This document shows positions 7,347 to 15,206 of a stretch of DNA of 47,795 bases, piece by piece. This DNA is from Treponema sp. (GTDB lineage Bacteria; Spirochaetota; Spirochaetia; Treponematales; Treponemataceae), in assembly GCA_017935745.1 (NCBI GenBank), contig JAGBGX010000001.1, positions 1 to 47,795 of the forward strand, given 5' to 3'. The notes below the pieces were generated by a model. That model was not told where the DNA came from. It worked only from the letters and a program-made list of their open reading frames with translations, and searched no databases. The position numbers were made by a program, and so were the translations under genes. Position 1 is the stretch's first letter. Every line of letters starts with the position of its first letter.

Positions 7347-9044
7347 TGGTTTAAAAAGAAACAAGAAACCATTAAAGCAAAATGGGCAAAGTGGACTGCT
7401 CTTCAGAAAGCCATTGCAGCTGGCATTGCGGCGGTAATCATCATCACGGTGATTCTTATGGCCTCCTTGTCTTCACGCCCTGCGACAGTCCGGCTTTTTA
7501 ACGGTCCTGTCAATGATGAATCCGAGCGGGACAGAATCCTTTCCCGCCTTGACCAGGACAATGTGCGCGCCTATGTTTCTTCAGACAATTATATTTCCGT
7601 AGACAATGAAAAGATTGCAAAGGACTACAGGAGCCGTCTTGTCGCGGAAGGGCTTGCTCCTTCCCGCCTTGATGCCTACCGGCTGTTTGATGTTACGCGG
7701 TGGTCCAGAAATGACTTTGATGACCAGGTGAACTGGAAGCGGTCCATGGAAAATGCAGTCAAGCAGCACCTTGAGGCGCTCGAAGGAATTCAGCGTGCGG
7801 AAGTTGTCCTGTCCCTGCCGGAAGAATCCCTGTTTTCTTCCACTCAGAATCCTACGACTGCGAGCGTCATCCTGTACGCCCGCGGCGGAAGCAGCGTCCT
7901 TGAGGACAAGCGCCAGATAAAGGGAATTCAGACGCTTATTGCCAGGAGCGTTGAAGGGCTGAAGGAAGATGACATCGTCATTATGGACGGAAGCACGAAC
8001 ACGCAGATAAATGACTTTGAGGGAATGGCGGAAAGCGACAGGATTTCAAACATAGAAAAGCAGCAGAAGCTTATCCGCAAGACAGAAGCCGAATATGCAA
8101 GCAAGGTGCTTGCAGCCCTCAAGGCAACGTATTCAGATAAGCGTGTGAAAGTTGCCAACATGAAAATCGACATGAATATGTCCGAGCGCACAAGCACTTC
8201 GCGCGAGTACGGCGGCATCACTATCAGGCCGGACAACCCGAACACGCCGTATGACGACTCTGAAGTTGTTGAAAGCCTCGTGCTTTCTGAGGAGCGCGTT
8301 GACAAGTCATTCACCGGCACAGGCTATAATCCGGAAGGACCTGCCGGAATTGAAGGGCAGAATCCGCCTGTGTACAGCGATATGTCAAATGTCATCGGAA
8401 AATCGACTGAAGAGGGCGTAAAGCGGAACTATGCGCTGAATGAAAAGACAACATCGGAAAACACCAGCCCGAACATTGACCGTGTCACCGTTTCAGTGAA
8501 TATTGACGGACAGTGGATCAAGCAATATGATGAAAAGAACCAGCTTATTCTTGAAAACGGGCATATCCGGCGCGAGTATGTGCCGATCAGCGCGGAAGAA
8601 ATTGCTTCTGTGACAAAGCTTGTCCAGGATGCAGTCGGCTACAGCCGTGCGCGGGGAGACAGCGTCACTGTCACAAACATTCCGATGGATAGGACTGAAG
8701 AGCACGAAAAGGAAGATGCAGAGTACATATCCCGCATGAGCAGGCGCCGCACTGTCATGTTCAGCCTGGCTGGAATTGCTATTATTCTGGTTGCATTTAT
8801 AGCGTTCCGCGTTATCAGCCGTGAAATTGAACGCCGCCGCCGTCTTGCAGAGGAAGCCCGGATCAGGCAGCAGGAAGAAGAGCGGCAGCGGGCGCTTATG
8901 GAAGCACAGCAGCAGGGCATGGAAGTTACGATGTCTGTTGAAGAAAGAAAGAGAGCTGAGCTTCAGGAAAATGCAATCGCAATGGCAAAGGAGCATCCTG
9001 AAGATGTCGCGATGCTTATCCGCACATGGCTTATGGAGGAATAG
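7338..9044 (+). CDS. fliF: Flagellar M-ring protein FliF
   Basis: Forms the MS ring in the cytoplasmic membrane, the platform for the rod and switch. The 568 residues match the family. A first membrane helix lies near residues 25-45 (AIAAGIAAVIIITVILMASL) and a second near 475-495. Between them are the periplasmic ring-building domains, including VNWKRSMENAVKQHLEALEG. The cytoplasmic C-terminus is rich in Arg, Glu and Gln and ends with the FliG-binding segment (EHPEDVAMLIRTWLMEE). The start codon and ribosome binding site are inside a hairpin (7318-7346). Confidence 0.96.
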   Translation: MNEWFKKKQETIKAKWAKWTALQKAIAAGIAAVIIITVILMASLSSRPATVRLFNGPVNDESERDRILSRLDQDNVRAYVSSDNYISVDNEKIAKDYRSRLVAEGLAPSRLDAYRLFDVTRWSRNDFDDQVNWKRSMENAVKQHLEALEGIQRAEVVLSLPEESLFSSTQNPTTASVILYARGGSSVLEDKRQIKGIQTLIARSVEGLKEDDIVIMDGSTNTQINDFEGMAESDRISNIEKQQKLIRKTEAEYASKVLAALKATYSDKRVKVANMKIDMNMSERTSTSREYGGITIRPDNPNTPYDDSEVVESLVLSEERVDKSFTGTGYNPEGPAGIEGQNPPVYSDMSNVIGKSTEEGVKRNYALNEKTTSENTSPNIDRVTVSVNIDGQWIKQYDEKNQLILENGHIRREYVPISAEEIASVTKLVQDAVGYSRARGDSVTVTNIPMDRTEEHEKEDAEYISRMSRRRTVMFSLAGIAIILVAFIAFRVISREIERRRRLAEEARIRQQEEERQRALMEAQQQGMEVTMSVEERKRAELQENAIAMAKEHPEDVAMLIRTWLMEE

Positions 9045-9047
9045 TGT

Positions 9048-10106
9048 ATGGCAGACGAACTTGTCGACGGCAAGAAAAGCAAGAAAAAAGGCGGGACAAA
9101 GGACTACAAGAACCTTACCGGCCGCCAGAAAGCCGCTATATTCCTCGTTGCAGTCGGAAGCGACATTGCCTCTGATGTAATGAAGCATCTGAGGGAAGAT
9201 GAAGTTGAAACGCTGACATTTGAAATCGCCCGTCTTGACACTGTTGATGCTGACTTCAAGGATCTTGTTCTTGAAGAATTTCAGGAGCTGATGCAGGCGC
9301 AGAACTTTATCACGACAGGCGGCATTGACTTTGCGCGCGAGCTGCTTGAAAAGTCGCTCGGAAGCCAGAAGGCAATTGACATTATCAACAGGCTTACAAG
9401 CTCCCTGCAAGTCCGTCCGTTTGACTTTATCCGGCGCACAGATCCGGCGCACCTTCTGAACTTTGTGCAGCAGGAATATCCGCAGACAATCTCGCTGATT
9501 CTTGCGTACCTTGAGCCGCAGAAGGCCGCGACAATCCTCCAGAACCTTCCGCCCGAAATTCAGCCGGAAGTCTCCAAGCGCCTTGCCACGATGGACCGCA
9601 CAAGCCCGGAAGTTCTGCGCGAAGTTGAGCGCGTCCTTGAAAAGAAGCTTTCCACGCTCTCAAGCGAAGACTACACGGCAGCCGGCGGTGTCGATTCGAT
9701 TGTTGAAATCCTCAACCTTGTTGACCGCTCCTCTGAAAAGGCGATTATCGAGACGCTGGAAGAGGACGATCCTGAGCTTGCAGAAGAAATCAAGAAGCGC
9801 ATGTTTGTATTTGAAGACATTGTTATGCTCGACGACCGTGCCATTCAGAAAGTGCTGCGTGAAGTTGACACCCAGGAGCTTGCAAAGGCGCTCAAGTCAG
9901 TTGACACGGAAGTGCAGGACAAGATTTTCCGCAACATGTCAAAGCGCGCTGCTTCGATGCTCAAGGAAGACATGGAGTATATGGGCCCGGTCCGCCTGAA
10001 GGATGTTGAAGAAAGCCAGCAGAAGATTGTCAGCGTTATCCGCCGTCTTGAAGATTCAGGAGAAATTGTCATTGCCCGCTCAAGCGATGACGAGATGGTT
10101 GTGTGA
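9048..10106 (+). CDS. fliG: Flagellar motor switch protein FliG
   Basis: Rotor protein that binds FliF and carries the charged face facing the stator. The 352 residues show the usual order: a FliF-binding N-domain (TGRQKAAIFLVAVGSDIASDV), a middle domain with an EHPQ-like segment (QQEYPQTISLILAYLEP), and a C-terminal domain with the charged helix (LAKALKSVDTEVQDKIFRNM). It follows fliF by 3 bp with GGAGG ahead of the start. The N-terminus has an unusually basic Lys-rich stretch (residues 8-16). Some treponemes carry two fliG genes; the copy in the basal-body operon is usually called fliG-2, which I infer for this one. Confidence 0.95.
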   Translation: MADELVDGKKSKKKGGTKDYKNLTGRQKAAIFLVAVGSDIASDVMKHLREDEVETLTFEIARLDTVDADFKDLVLEEFQELMQAQNFITTGGIDFARELLEKSLGSQKAIDIINRLTSSLQVRPFDFIRRTDPAHLLNFVQQEYPQTISLILAYLEPQKAATILQNLPPEIQPEVSKRLATMDRTSPEVLREVERVLEKKLSTLSSEDYTAAGGVDSIVEILNLVDRSSEKAIIETLEEDDPELAEEIKKRMFVFEDIVMLDDRAIQKVLREVDTQELAKALKSVDTEVQDKIFRNMSKRAASMLKEDMEYMGPVRLKDVEESQQKIVSVIRRLEDSGEIVIARSSDDEMVV

Positions 10107-10174
10107 TGTGCATAAAAGCGCGGAAATTGCAGCGCAGCATCAGTTTTTGCAATCAGTTTTGAAGGAGCTTATAT

Positions 10175-11107
10175 ATGGCACAAAGCGTATTCAGGCCGAC
10201 AGAAGTCACCAATAAGGACGAAAAGGTCATTCTTCAGTTCACAAAGGATTTCACTCCCCCCGAAGAGGAAGTGAAGGAAGAAATTCCTGAATACACCGGC
10301 CCGACTGCCGAGGATTTGCGCAAGGAAGCGGAGGAATTCAAGGCCAAGTGGGAAGAAGAAAAGGCCCGGATGCTGGAACAGGCGCAAGCTGAAGCTGACC
10401 GGATTGTAAAGGATGCCGAGGAGGCTGCGTTTTCCCAGGTAAAGCATCAGGCTGACCAGGCTGCGGTGCTCAAGGCGCAGGCGCAGAAGGAAGCGCAGGA
10501 TATTGTTGAAAAGGCGCAGGCCGAAGCCGCCGAAATTCTGGAGAACGCAAAAAGCCAGGAATCTTCAGTCCTGCAAAAGGCAAAGGACAGCGGATTTCAG
10601 GCAGGACATGAGGAAGGCTACCGCTTTGGAAATGAAGAGGCTGTCCGGCTTGTGGAGCGCATTCATAAGATGATTGAAGCGATTCAGTCGAAGCGGCAGG
10701 AAATCCTTGACGGCACAGAGCAGCAGATTGTCAGCCTTGTCATTTTGATTGCGCGCAAGGTTGTAAAAATCATGAGTGAAAACCAGAAAAGCGTCATCAT
10801 GTCTAATGTGCTTCAGGCTCTGAAAAAAGTGAAAGGCTCCGGCGAAGTCACCCTGCGGGTGAACCTTTCCGATGTAAAGCTTACAACGGAGCATGCAAAG
10901 GATTTTGTCCGCCAGGTTGAAAGCATCAAGAATATTTTTGTTGTTGAAGACAGCTCGGTGGAAAAAGGCGGATGCATCGTGGAAACTGATTTCGGCGCCA
11001 TTGACGCGCGCATTTCCAGCCAGCTCAGCGAGCTTGAGACTCAGATTCTCAATATTTCTCCGATAAAAACGGTGAGCAAGTCGGAAGCCGTCAATCCTGA
11101 CGCATAA
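10175..11107 (+). CDS. fliH: Flagellar assembly protein FliH
   Basis: FliH regulates the export ATPase FliI and docks it to the C-ring. The protein is 310 residues. A long Ala, Glu, Lys and Gln-rich coiled-coil stretch occupies about residues 45-145. The C-terminal globular region (about 165-300) contains IVSLVILIARKVVKIMSENQ and a GGCIVETDFGAIDARI segment, both typical of FliH/YscL proteins. AAGGAG precedes ATG 10175. It lies 68 bp after fliG and is followed directly by fliI. Confidence 0.9.
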   Translation: MAQSVFRPTEVTNKDEKVILQFTKDFTPPEEEVKEEIPEYTGPTAEDLRKEAEEFKAKWEEEKARMLEQAQAEADRIVKDAEEAAFSQVKHQADQAAVLKAQAQKEAQDIVEKAQAEAAEILENAKSQESSVLQKAKDSGFQAGHEEGYRFGNEEAVRLVERIHKMIEAIQSKRQEILDGTEQQIVSLVILIARKVVKIMSENQKSVIMSNVLQALKKVKGSGEVTLRVNLSDVKLTTEHAKDFVRQVESIKNIFVVEDSSVEKGGCIVETDFGAIDARISSQLSELETQILNISPIKTVSKSEAVNPDA

Positions 11108-11134
11108 GGTTCCGGTGTTCAGGGCGGGGAGCAG

Positions 11135-12484
11135 ATGGAAGCATTTTTTGACAAGTATATCCGCTGTGTGGAGCGGGCCGAGCCGATAAAGTACACAGGT
11201 TCTGTTACCGGGGTCAAGGGACTTATGATTGAAAGCAAAGGCCCCCGTTCTGTAATCGGGGAGCTGTGCACGATTCATATTCCGAGCCTCGGCACTTCTG
11301 TTCTTGCGGAAGTTACCGGGCTTGAAGGCTCTGTAGTCCGCCTTATGGCTTTTGCAGATACAAAGGGAATTGAAGTCGGATGCGCCGTTGTTGCGTCAGG
11401 CCATGTCCTTGAAGTTCCTGTCGGGAAATCGCTTCTGGGACGCGTCATTGATGCCACTGGAAGGCCGTATGACGGAAAAGGCGACATACTTCCTGAGGCT
11501 TACTATCCGGCTCTTGCGTCTCCTCCAAGCCCTCTGGAGCGCGCTCCTGTTGACAGGCGGATTGTGACAGGAGTACGGGCGATTGACGGTCTTCTGACTG
11601 TCGGAAAAGGTCAGCGCCTTGGAATTTTTGCAGGCTCCGGCGTCGGAAAATCAACGCTTCTTTCCATGATTGCGCGCAATACAAATGCAGATGTGAATGT
11701 CATCGCTCTTATCGGCGAGCGCGGACGCGAAGTGATGGACTTTATCACGCGGGATCTCGGCGAGGAAGGGCTGAAGCGTTCTGTTCTTGTCGTTGCAACA
11801 AGCGACCAGCCTTCGATTGCGCGGCTGCGGGCGGCATACGTTGCGACAGCTGTTGCTGAATATTTCCGCGACCAGGGAAGCGATGTGATGCTCATGTTCG
11901 ACAGCATAACGCGCTTTGCCCACGCGCAGCGGGAAATCGGGCTTGCGGCCGGCGAGCCTCCAGCCCAGCGCGGATATCCTCCGAGCGTGTTTGACATGCT
12001 TCCAAAGCTTCTGGAGCGTTCCGGCACAAGCAGCAAGGGAAGCATAACGGCGTTCTATACCGTTCTTGTTGACGGGGACGACATGGACGAGCCGATTTCT
12101 GACAAGGTCCGCGGAACAGTGGACGGACATATTGTCCTTCAGCGTTCACTTGCCTCCCGGCAGCATTATCCTGCCATTGACATGCTTGCAAGCATCAGCC
12201 GCCTTTCAAAGCGGGTTTCCGGCGAATGCACAAAGAAGGCCGTTCAGCGTGTGCGCCGGTGGATTTCAGTGTACGCGGAGCAGGAGGAAATGATTGCGGC
12301 GGGCGTGTATCAGAAGGGCAGCTCTGTTGAAATCGATGAGGCGATAGATCATCATCAGGCTGTGGAGGAATTCCTGTGCCAGGAAGAAAGCGATCATATT
12401 TCAATTGAAGACACGCTCAAAAGCCTTTCAGCTGTCAGCGGAATAGAAATTCCTGAGGAAGAATTTTCTGAAAGCCCTGCATAA
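11135..12484 (+). CDS. fliI: Flagellum-specific ATP synthase FliI
   Basis: Type III export ATPase related to the F1 beta subunit. The 449 residues carry the Walker A motif GSGVGKST (167-174), the Walker B region ending VMLMFDSITRFA and the conserved AAGEPPAQRGYPPSVF stretch. No residue of the catalytic core appears missing. GGGGAG lies just before the start. With fliH upstream and fliJ 18 bp downstream it makes the soluble export ATPase complex. Confidence 0.96.
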   Translation: MEAFFDKYIRCVERAEPIKYTGSVTGVKGLMIESKGPRSVIGELCTIHIPSLGTSVLAEVTGLEGSVVRLMAFADTKGIEVGCAVVASGHVLEVPVGKSLLGRVIDATGRPYDGKGDILPEAYYPALASPPSPLERAPVDRRIVTGVRAIDGLLTVGKGQRLGIFAGSGVGKSTLLSMIARNTNADVNVIALIGERGREVMDFITRDLGEEGLKRSVLVVATSDQPSIARLRAAYVATAVAEYFRDQGSDVMLMFDSITRFAHAQREIGLAAGEPPAQRGYPPSVFDMLPKLLERSGTSSKGSITAFYTVLVDGDDMDEPISDKVRGTVDGHIVLQRSLASRQHYPAIDMLASISRLSKRVSGECTKKAVQRVRRWISVYAEQEEMIAAGVYQKGSSVEIDEAIDHHQAVEEFLCQEESDHISIEDTLKSLSAVSGIEIPEEEFSESPA

Positions 12485-12502
12485 TCCTGCCGGAGGAAAA
12501 CG

Positions 12503-12937
12503 GTGAAGAAATTCAGCTTTTCGATGCAGAAAATACTTGACTTGCGCGAATTCGAGCAGCAGCAGGCAGAAGCAGAGCTTGGCAAGGCCAATGCCGAGGT
12601 CGCACGGCTCCAGCGGGAGCTTGACTCAATTGCGCGCAAGAGGGCTGCCACAATAAAGGCGTTTGATACCGGGACAGACTGCGTTGTTCAGCTTGGCATT
12701 CAGAACTACTTTTTTATGCTCGACCAGAAAAAGGAGCGGTTTCTTGCGGAGATTGCACAGGCGCAGCTTGCCGCCGATGAAAAGCGCGAGGCTGTGAGGC
12801 AGGCAATGCAAAAGGTGAAGGTTCTTGAAAAGCTCAGGGAAAGCAAGCTCCGCCAGTGGAAGAGAGACTGCCTCAAGGCTGAGGAGCTTGAGTCCGATGA
12901 CATTGTGACGTTCCATCACCATGGGCCTAGTATTTAA
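12503..12937 (+). CDS. fliJ: Flagellar export protein FliJ
   Basis: Small coiled-coil protein of the export ATPase, working with FliH and FliI. It has 144 residues, almost wholly helical heptad sequence (EFEQQQAEAELGKANAEVAR onward). The start is GTG at 12503, supported by GGAGG about 7 nt upstream. Identification rests on its size, coiled coil, N-terminal FSMQKILDLRE segment and position after fliI. The last codons and stop overlap by 11 bp with the 3' end of the convergent uridine kinase gene. Confidence 0.9.
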   Translation: MKKFSFSMQKILDLREFEQQQAEAELGKANAEVARLQRELDSIARKRAATIKAFDTGTDCVVQLGIQNYFFMLDQKKERFLAEIAQAQLAADEKREAVRQAMQKVKVLEKLRESKLRQWKRDCLKAEELESDDIVTFHHHGPSI

Positions 12938-14579
12938 ATGCGCTGCCTCCGATGAATTCCCGGATAATTGACTGACTTGGCACGGAATTTGCTGGAATCG
13001 GGGAAAAATAGCTCAGGAACTGGAGCAGGCGGTTTGCTTCGGCATATTCCTTTTGCAGCGGAGTGACACACCGAAGCAGAGGCTCTGCATACACTTTCAG
13101 GACAGAAAGCTCGTAGTCCAGCGCCGTGTTCAGCATAGCATCGGCATTGTTCTGGAACGGAAAGATATGAAGCTCCTCGCCCTTCTGCACATTGTCCCAC
13201 ATTGCGATAGTGTCGGCGGCGCTTTTTCCGCGGTAGCGGGAGTCACGGACAATTCTCCTGATGAGCCGGTTGTCGCTTGTCGCGATCCTGTTGTGGTCGT
13301 CAAGGTTCAGCTGGGTAAGCGCCGAAATATAAATCTTGAATTTCTTTTCTGCCGGAACAAGGTGCGTGAGCCTGTCGTTCAGCCCGTGGATTCCTTCCAT
13401 AATCAGGATGTCATTTTCCTCAAGAACCATCGTGTCGCCCTTGAAATAGCTTTTTCCGCTGTGAAAGTCGTAGCTGGGAATCTTGATTTCCTTTCCCGCA
13501 AGCAGATCCATGAGATTCTGGTTCAGCATGTCGATGTTCAGCGCTTCAAGGCACTCGTAGTCGTAGTTTCCGTACTTGTCCCTGGGCGTCTGCTCGCGGC
13601 CGAGATAGTAGTTGTCCAGGCTTATGACCTTGGGCCTGTATCCGATTGCCTCAAGCTGGAGGGAAAGCTTTTTGCTTGTCGTTGTCTTTCCTGATGAGGA
13701 AGGCCCTGCAATCAGGACTGCCTGCACTGACTTTCTTTCAAGAATTTTGTCAGCGATGTTTGAGAGCCGCTTTGTCTGAAGCGTTTCCGTAATGCTGATA
13801 AAATCGCTCACCCTGTTGTCATGCACGAGCTGGTTCAGTCCCGCTGCGGAAGTGACATTGAGCCGCTTTCCCCACAGCTTGTATTCCCGGTAGACTTCAA
13901 AAAGCTTTGGCTGGTCGGTGAACGGCGGAAGCGAGTCAGGCTCATCATGGCGGGGAAACCTGAGCAGGAAGCCGCCGCTGTAGGGAAGCAGATCGAATAC
14001 GCGCAGCATTCCCGTTGTTCCGGCAAGCGGCCCGAAGTACAGGTCTGAAAAGCCTTCGAGCGTGTTGACCTGCAGCCGTGAAGGGCAGCGGTAGTTGAGC
14101 TGCCTGCGCGTTTCTGTAAGGCCGAGCTTTTCAAAGAGCGTGCAGGCTTCCGAGTAGGAGATAATGTCCGTTTCAATCGCCTTGTCATCGCTGATAATCC
14201 GCTCCATTTCCTTTTTGAGGGAGCTGACATCGTCTTCTGTAAGCGGCCGCTCAAGCTCAATCGTATAGTAATAGCCGTATCCGAGGCTGTGTCCTACAAG
14301 GAGCCGCTTTCCTGGAAAAATGTTGTGGGCTGCTGCCGCCAGAACAAAGCAGAGCGATCTGCGGTAGACTGCGCTGCCTTCCTTTGTGTCTGAAAAAACA
14401 GGCTCCACCTGGGCTGAAATGCATATAGGCGCGTCAAGGGAGCAGATTTCGTTGTTCACTTTTACAGCGACAATATTTTTTCCCTTCGGATTGAAATGGT
14501 TCAGTATGACTATCGGGCGGATTTCGCCTTCAGCTTCAATAGCTGACATGTCGGGGAAAGTAAGCGTGATTTTTTTCAT
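12927..14579 (-). CDS. Uridine kinase family protein with N-terminal ThrRS-like domain
   Basis: A 550-residue protein. The C-terminal half (about 285-500) is a P-loop nucleoside kinase of the uridine kinase/phosphoribulokinase type: Walker A GPSSSGKTT (292-300), a SLDNYYLGREQTP substrate segment, and LIMEGIHGLND. The N-terminal half begins with a TGS-like ubiquitin-fold segment and then a region resembling the threonyl-tRNA synthetase editing domain, with GHSLGYGYYYTIE at about 96-108. This domain combination is a known family in spirochaetes and anaerobes. Likely role: phosphorylation of uridine or cytidine; the role of the N-domain is unknown. AGGAGA lies 7 nt before ATG 14579. Confidence 0.88.
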   Translation of the reverse strand: MKKITLTFPDMSAIEAEGEIRPIVILNHFNPKGKNIVAVKVNNEICSLDAPICISAQVEPVFSDTKEGSAVYRRSLCFVLAAAAHNIFPGKRLLVGHSLGYGYYYTIELERPLTEDDVSSLKKEMERIISDDKAIETDIISYSEACTLFEKLGLTETRRQLNYRCPSRLQVNTLEGFSDLYFGPLAGTTGMLRVFDLLPYSGGFLLRFPRHDEPDSLPPFTDQPKLFEVYREYKLWGKRLNVTSAAGLNQLVHDNRVSDFISITETLQTKRLSNIADKILERKSVQAVLIAGPSSSGKTTTSKKLSLQLEAIGYRPKVISLDNYYLGREQTPRDKYGNYDYECLEALNIDMLNQNLMDLLAGKEIKIPSYDFHSGKSYFKGDTMVLEENDILIMEGIHGLNDRLTHLVPAEKKFKIYISALTQLNLDDHNRIATSDNRLIRRIVRDSRYRGKSAADTIAMWDNVQKGEELHIFPFQNNADAMLNTALDYELSVLKVYAEPLLRCVTPLQKEYAEANRLLQFLSYFSPIPANSVPSQSIIREFIGGSAFKY

Positions 14580-14633
14580 GGAACGGTCTCCTGAAGCGGA
14601 TATTTCTGTTCAGCTGCCATGAGCTGCCTTTTT

Positions 14634-14662
14634 ATTATATGACACGGGCTTTTGAAATGCAA
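14634..14662 (-). promoter_or_regulatory. Promoter of the uridine kinase gene
   Basis: On the minus strand TTGCAT (14662-14657), 17 nt, TATAAT (14639-14634). The leader to ATG 14579 would be about 48 nt and contains AGGAGA. The 14580-14735 gap holds nothing else I recognise. Confidence 0.6.
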
Positions 14663-14735
14663 ACAGAATCGTTCCGCGGAAAAAACGGAAGCGCGCAAAA
14701 GGAAGCAGAACGGTTCAGTTTTCATGCGGAATCTC

Positions 14736-15176
14736 CTATGCGTCTCCGTCTTTCGGGCGGGCGGGCCTGCGTGCAAAGAGCGCGCGGATATGGCGGGCAA
14801 TCAGTGTGAGGAAGCTCCACAGTCCCCTGAGAATCCTTATGATAAGCGGCGGATGCCTGAGCCGCTCGAGCCGCCGGTAACCGTTCATAAGCTCCTGGTC
14901 TGTGAATTCCTTGCGCTGGTTGTTCTCTTCGATTTCCATTTCAAGCTGACGGACGGAATCGATGTTTGCATCCAGCACGGTTGCATTTATTCTCTCCCAG
15001 CCGAGCGCCTTTGCGGCTTCGAGCCTCCGTTCTCCGGCGACAAGCTCGTAGCTTGCGTTCAGCGTGATGGGGTTCATGAGGCCGTACAGGCGCATGCTTT
15101 CCTTGAGCGCGGACAAGTCTCCGAGGTCTTTGCGGACCCGTTTCTTTACAGCAATGTCTTCAATCTTTACAAGCAT
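14736..15176 (-). CDS. ParB-like N-domain protein with hydrophobic/basic tail
   Basis: A 146-residue protein with the ParB/Srx fold of chromosome-partition ParB. Both signature boxes are visible: GERR (48-51, in LVAGERRLEAAKALGW) and ENNQRKEFT (84-92), which in ParB bind CTP. The helix-turn-helix and dimerisation domains of ParB are absent. Instead residues about 108-135 form a hydrophobic helix rich in Ile, Leu, Trp and Arg (LIIRILRGLWSFLTLIARHI) and a basic end, suggesting membrane association. It follows the PBP1A gene by 30 bp and has no clear promoter of its own, so it is probably co-transcribed. It is unlikely to be a parS-binding ParB; its function is unknown. Confidence 0.75.
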   Translation of the reverse strand: MLVKIEDIAVKKRVRKDLGDLSALKESMRLYGLMNPITLNASYELVAGERRLEAAKALGWERINATVLDANIDSVRQLEMEIEENNQRKEFTDQELMNGYRRLERLRHPPLIIRILRGLWSFLTLIARHIRALFARRPARPKDGDA

Positions 15177-15206
15177 CTGAATAAAACCTTATGAAATCTT
15201 TGCCCT

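Noticed and set aside
7298..7354. Upstream ORF (18 codons) overlapping the fliF start
   Set aside because: Its AGAGGG directly abuts the ATG, leaving no spacing for a ribosome; likely incidental to the hairpin sequences.
8493..9452. 319-residue minus-strand frame across fliF and fliG
   Set aside because: It is antisense to two certain flagellar genes and Cys/His-rich in a way typical of shadow translation.
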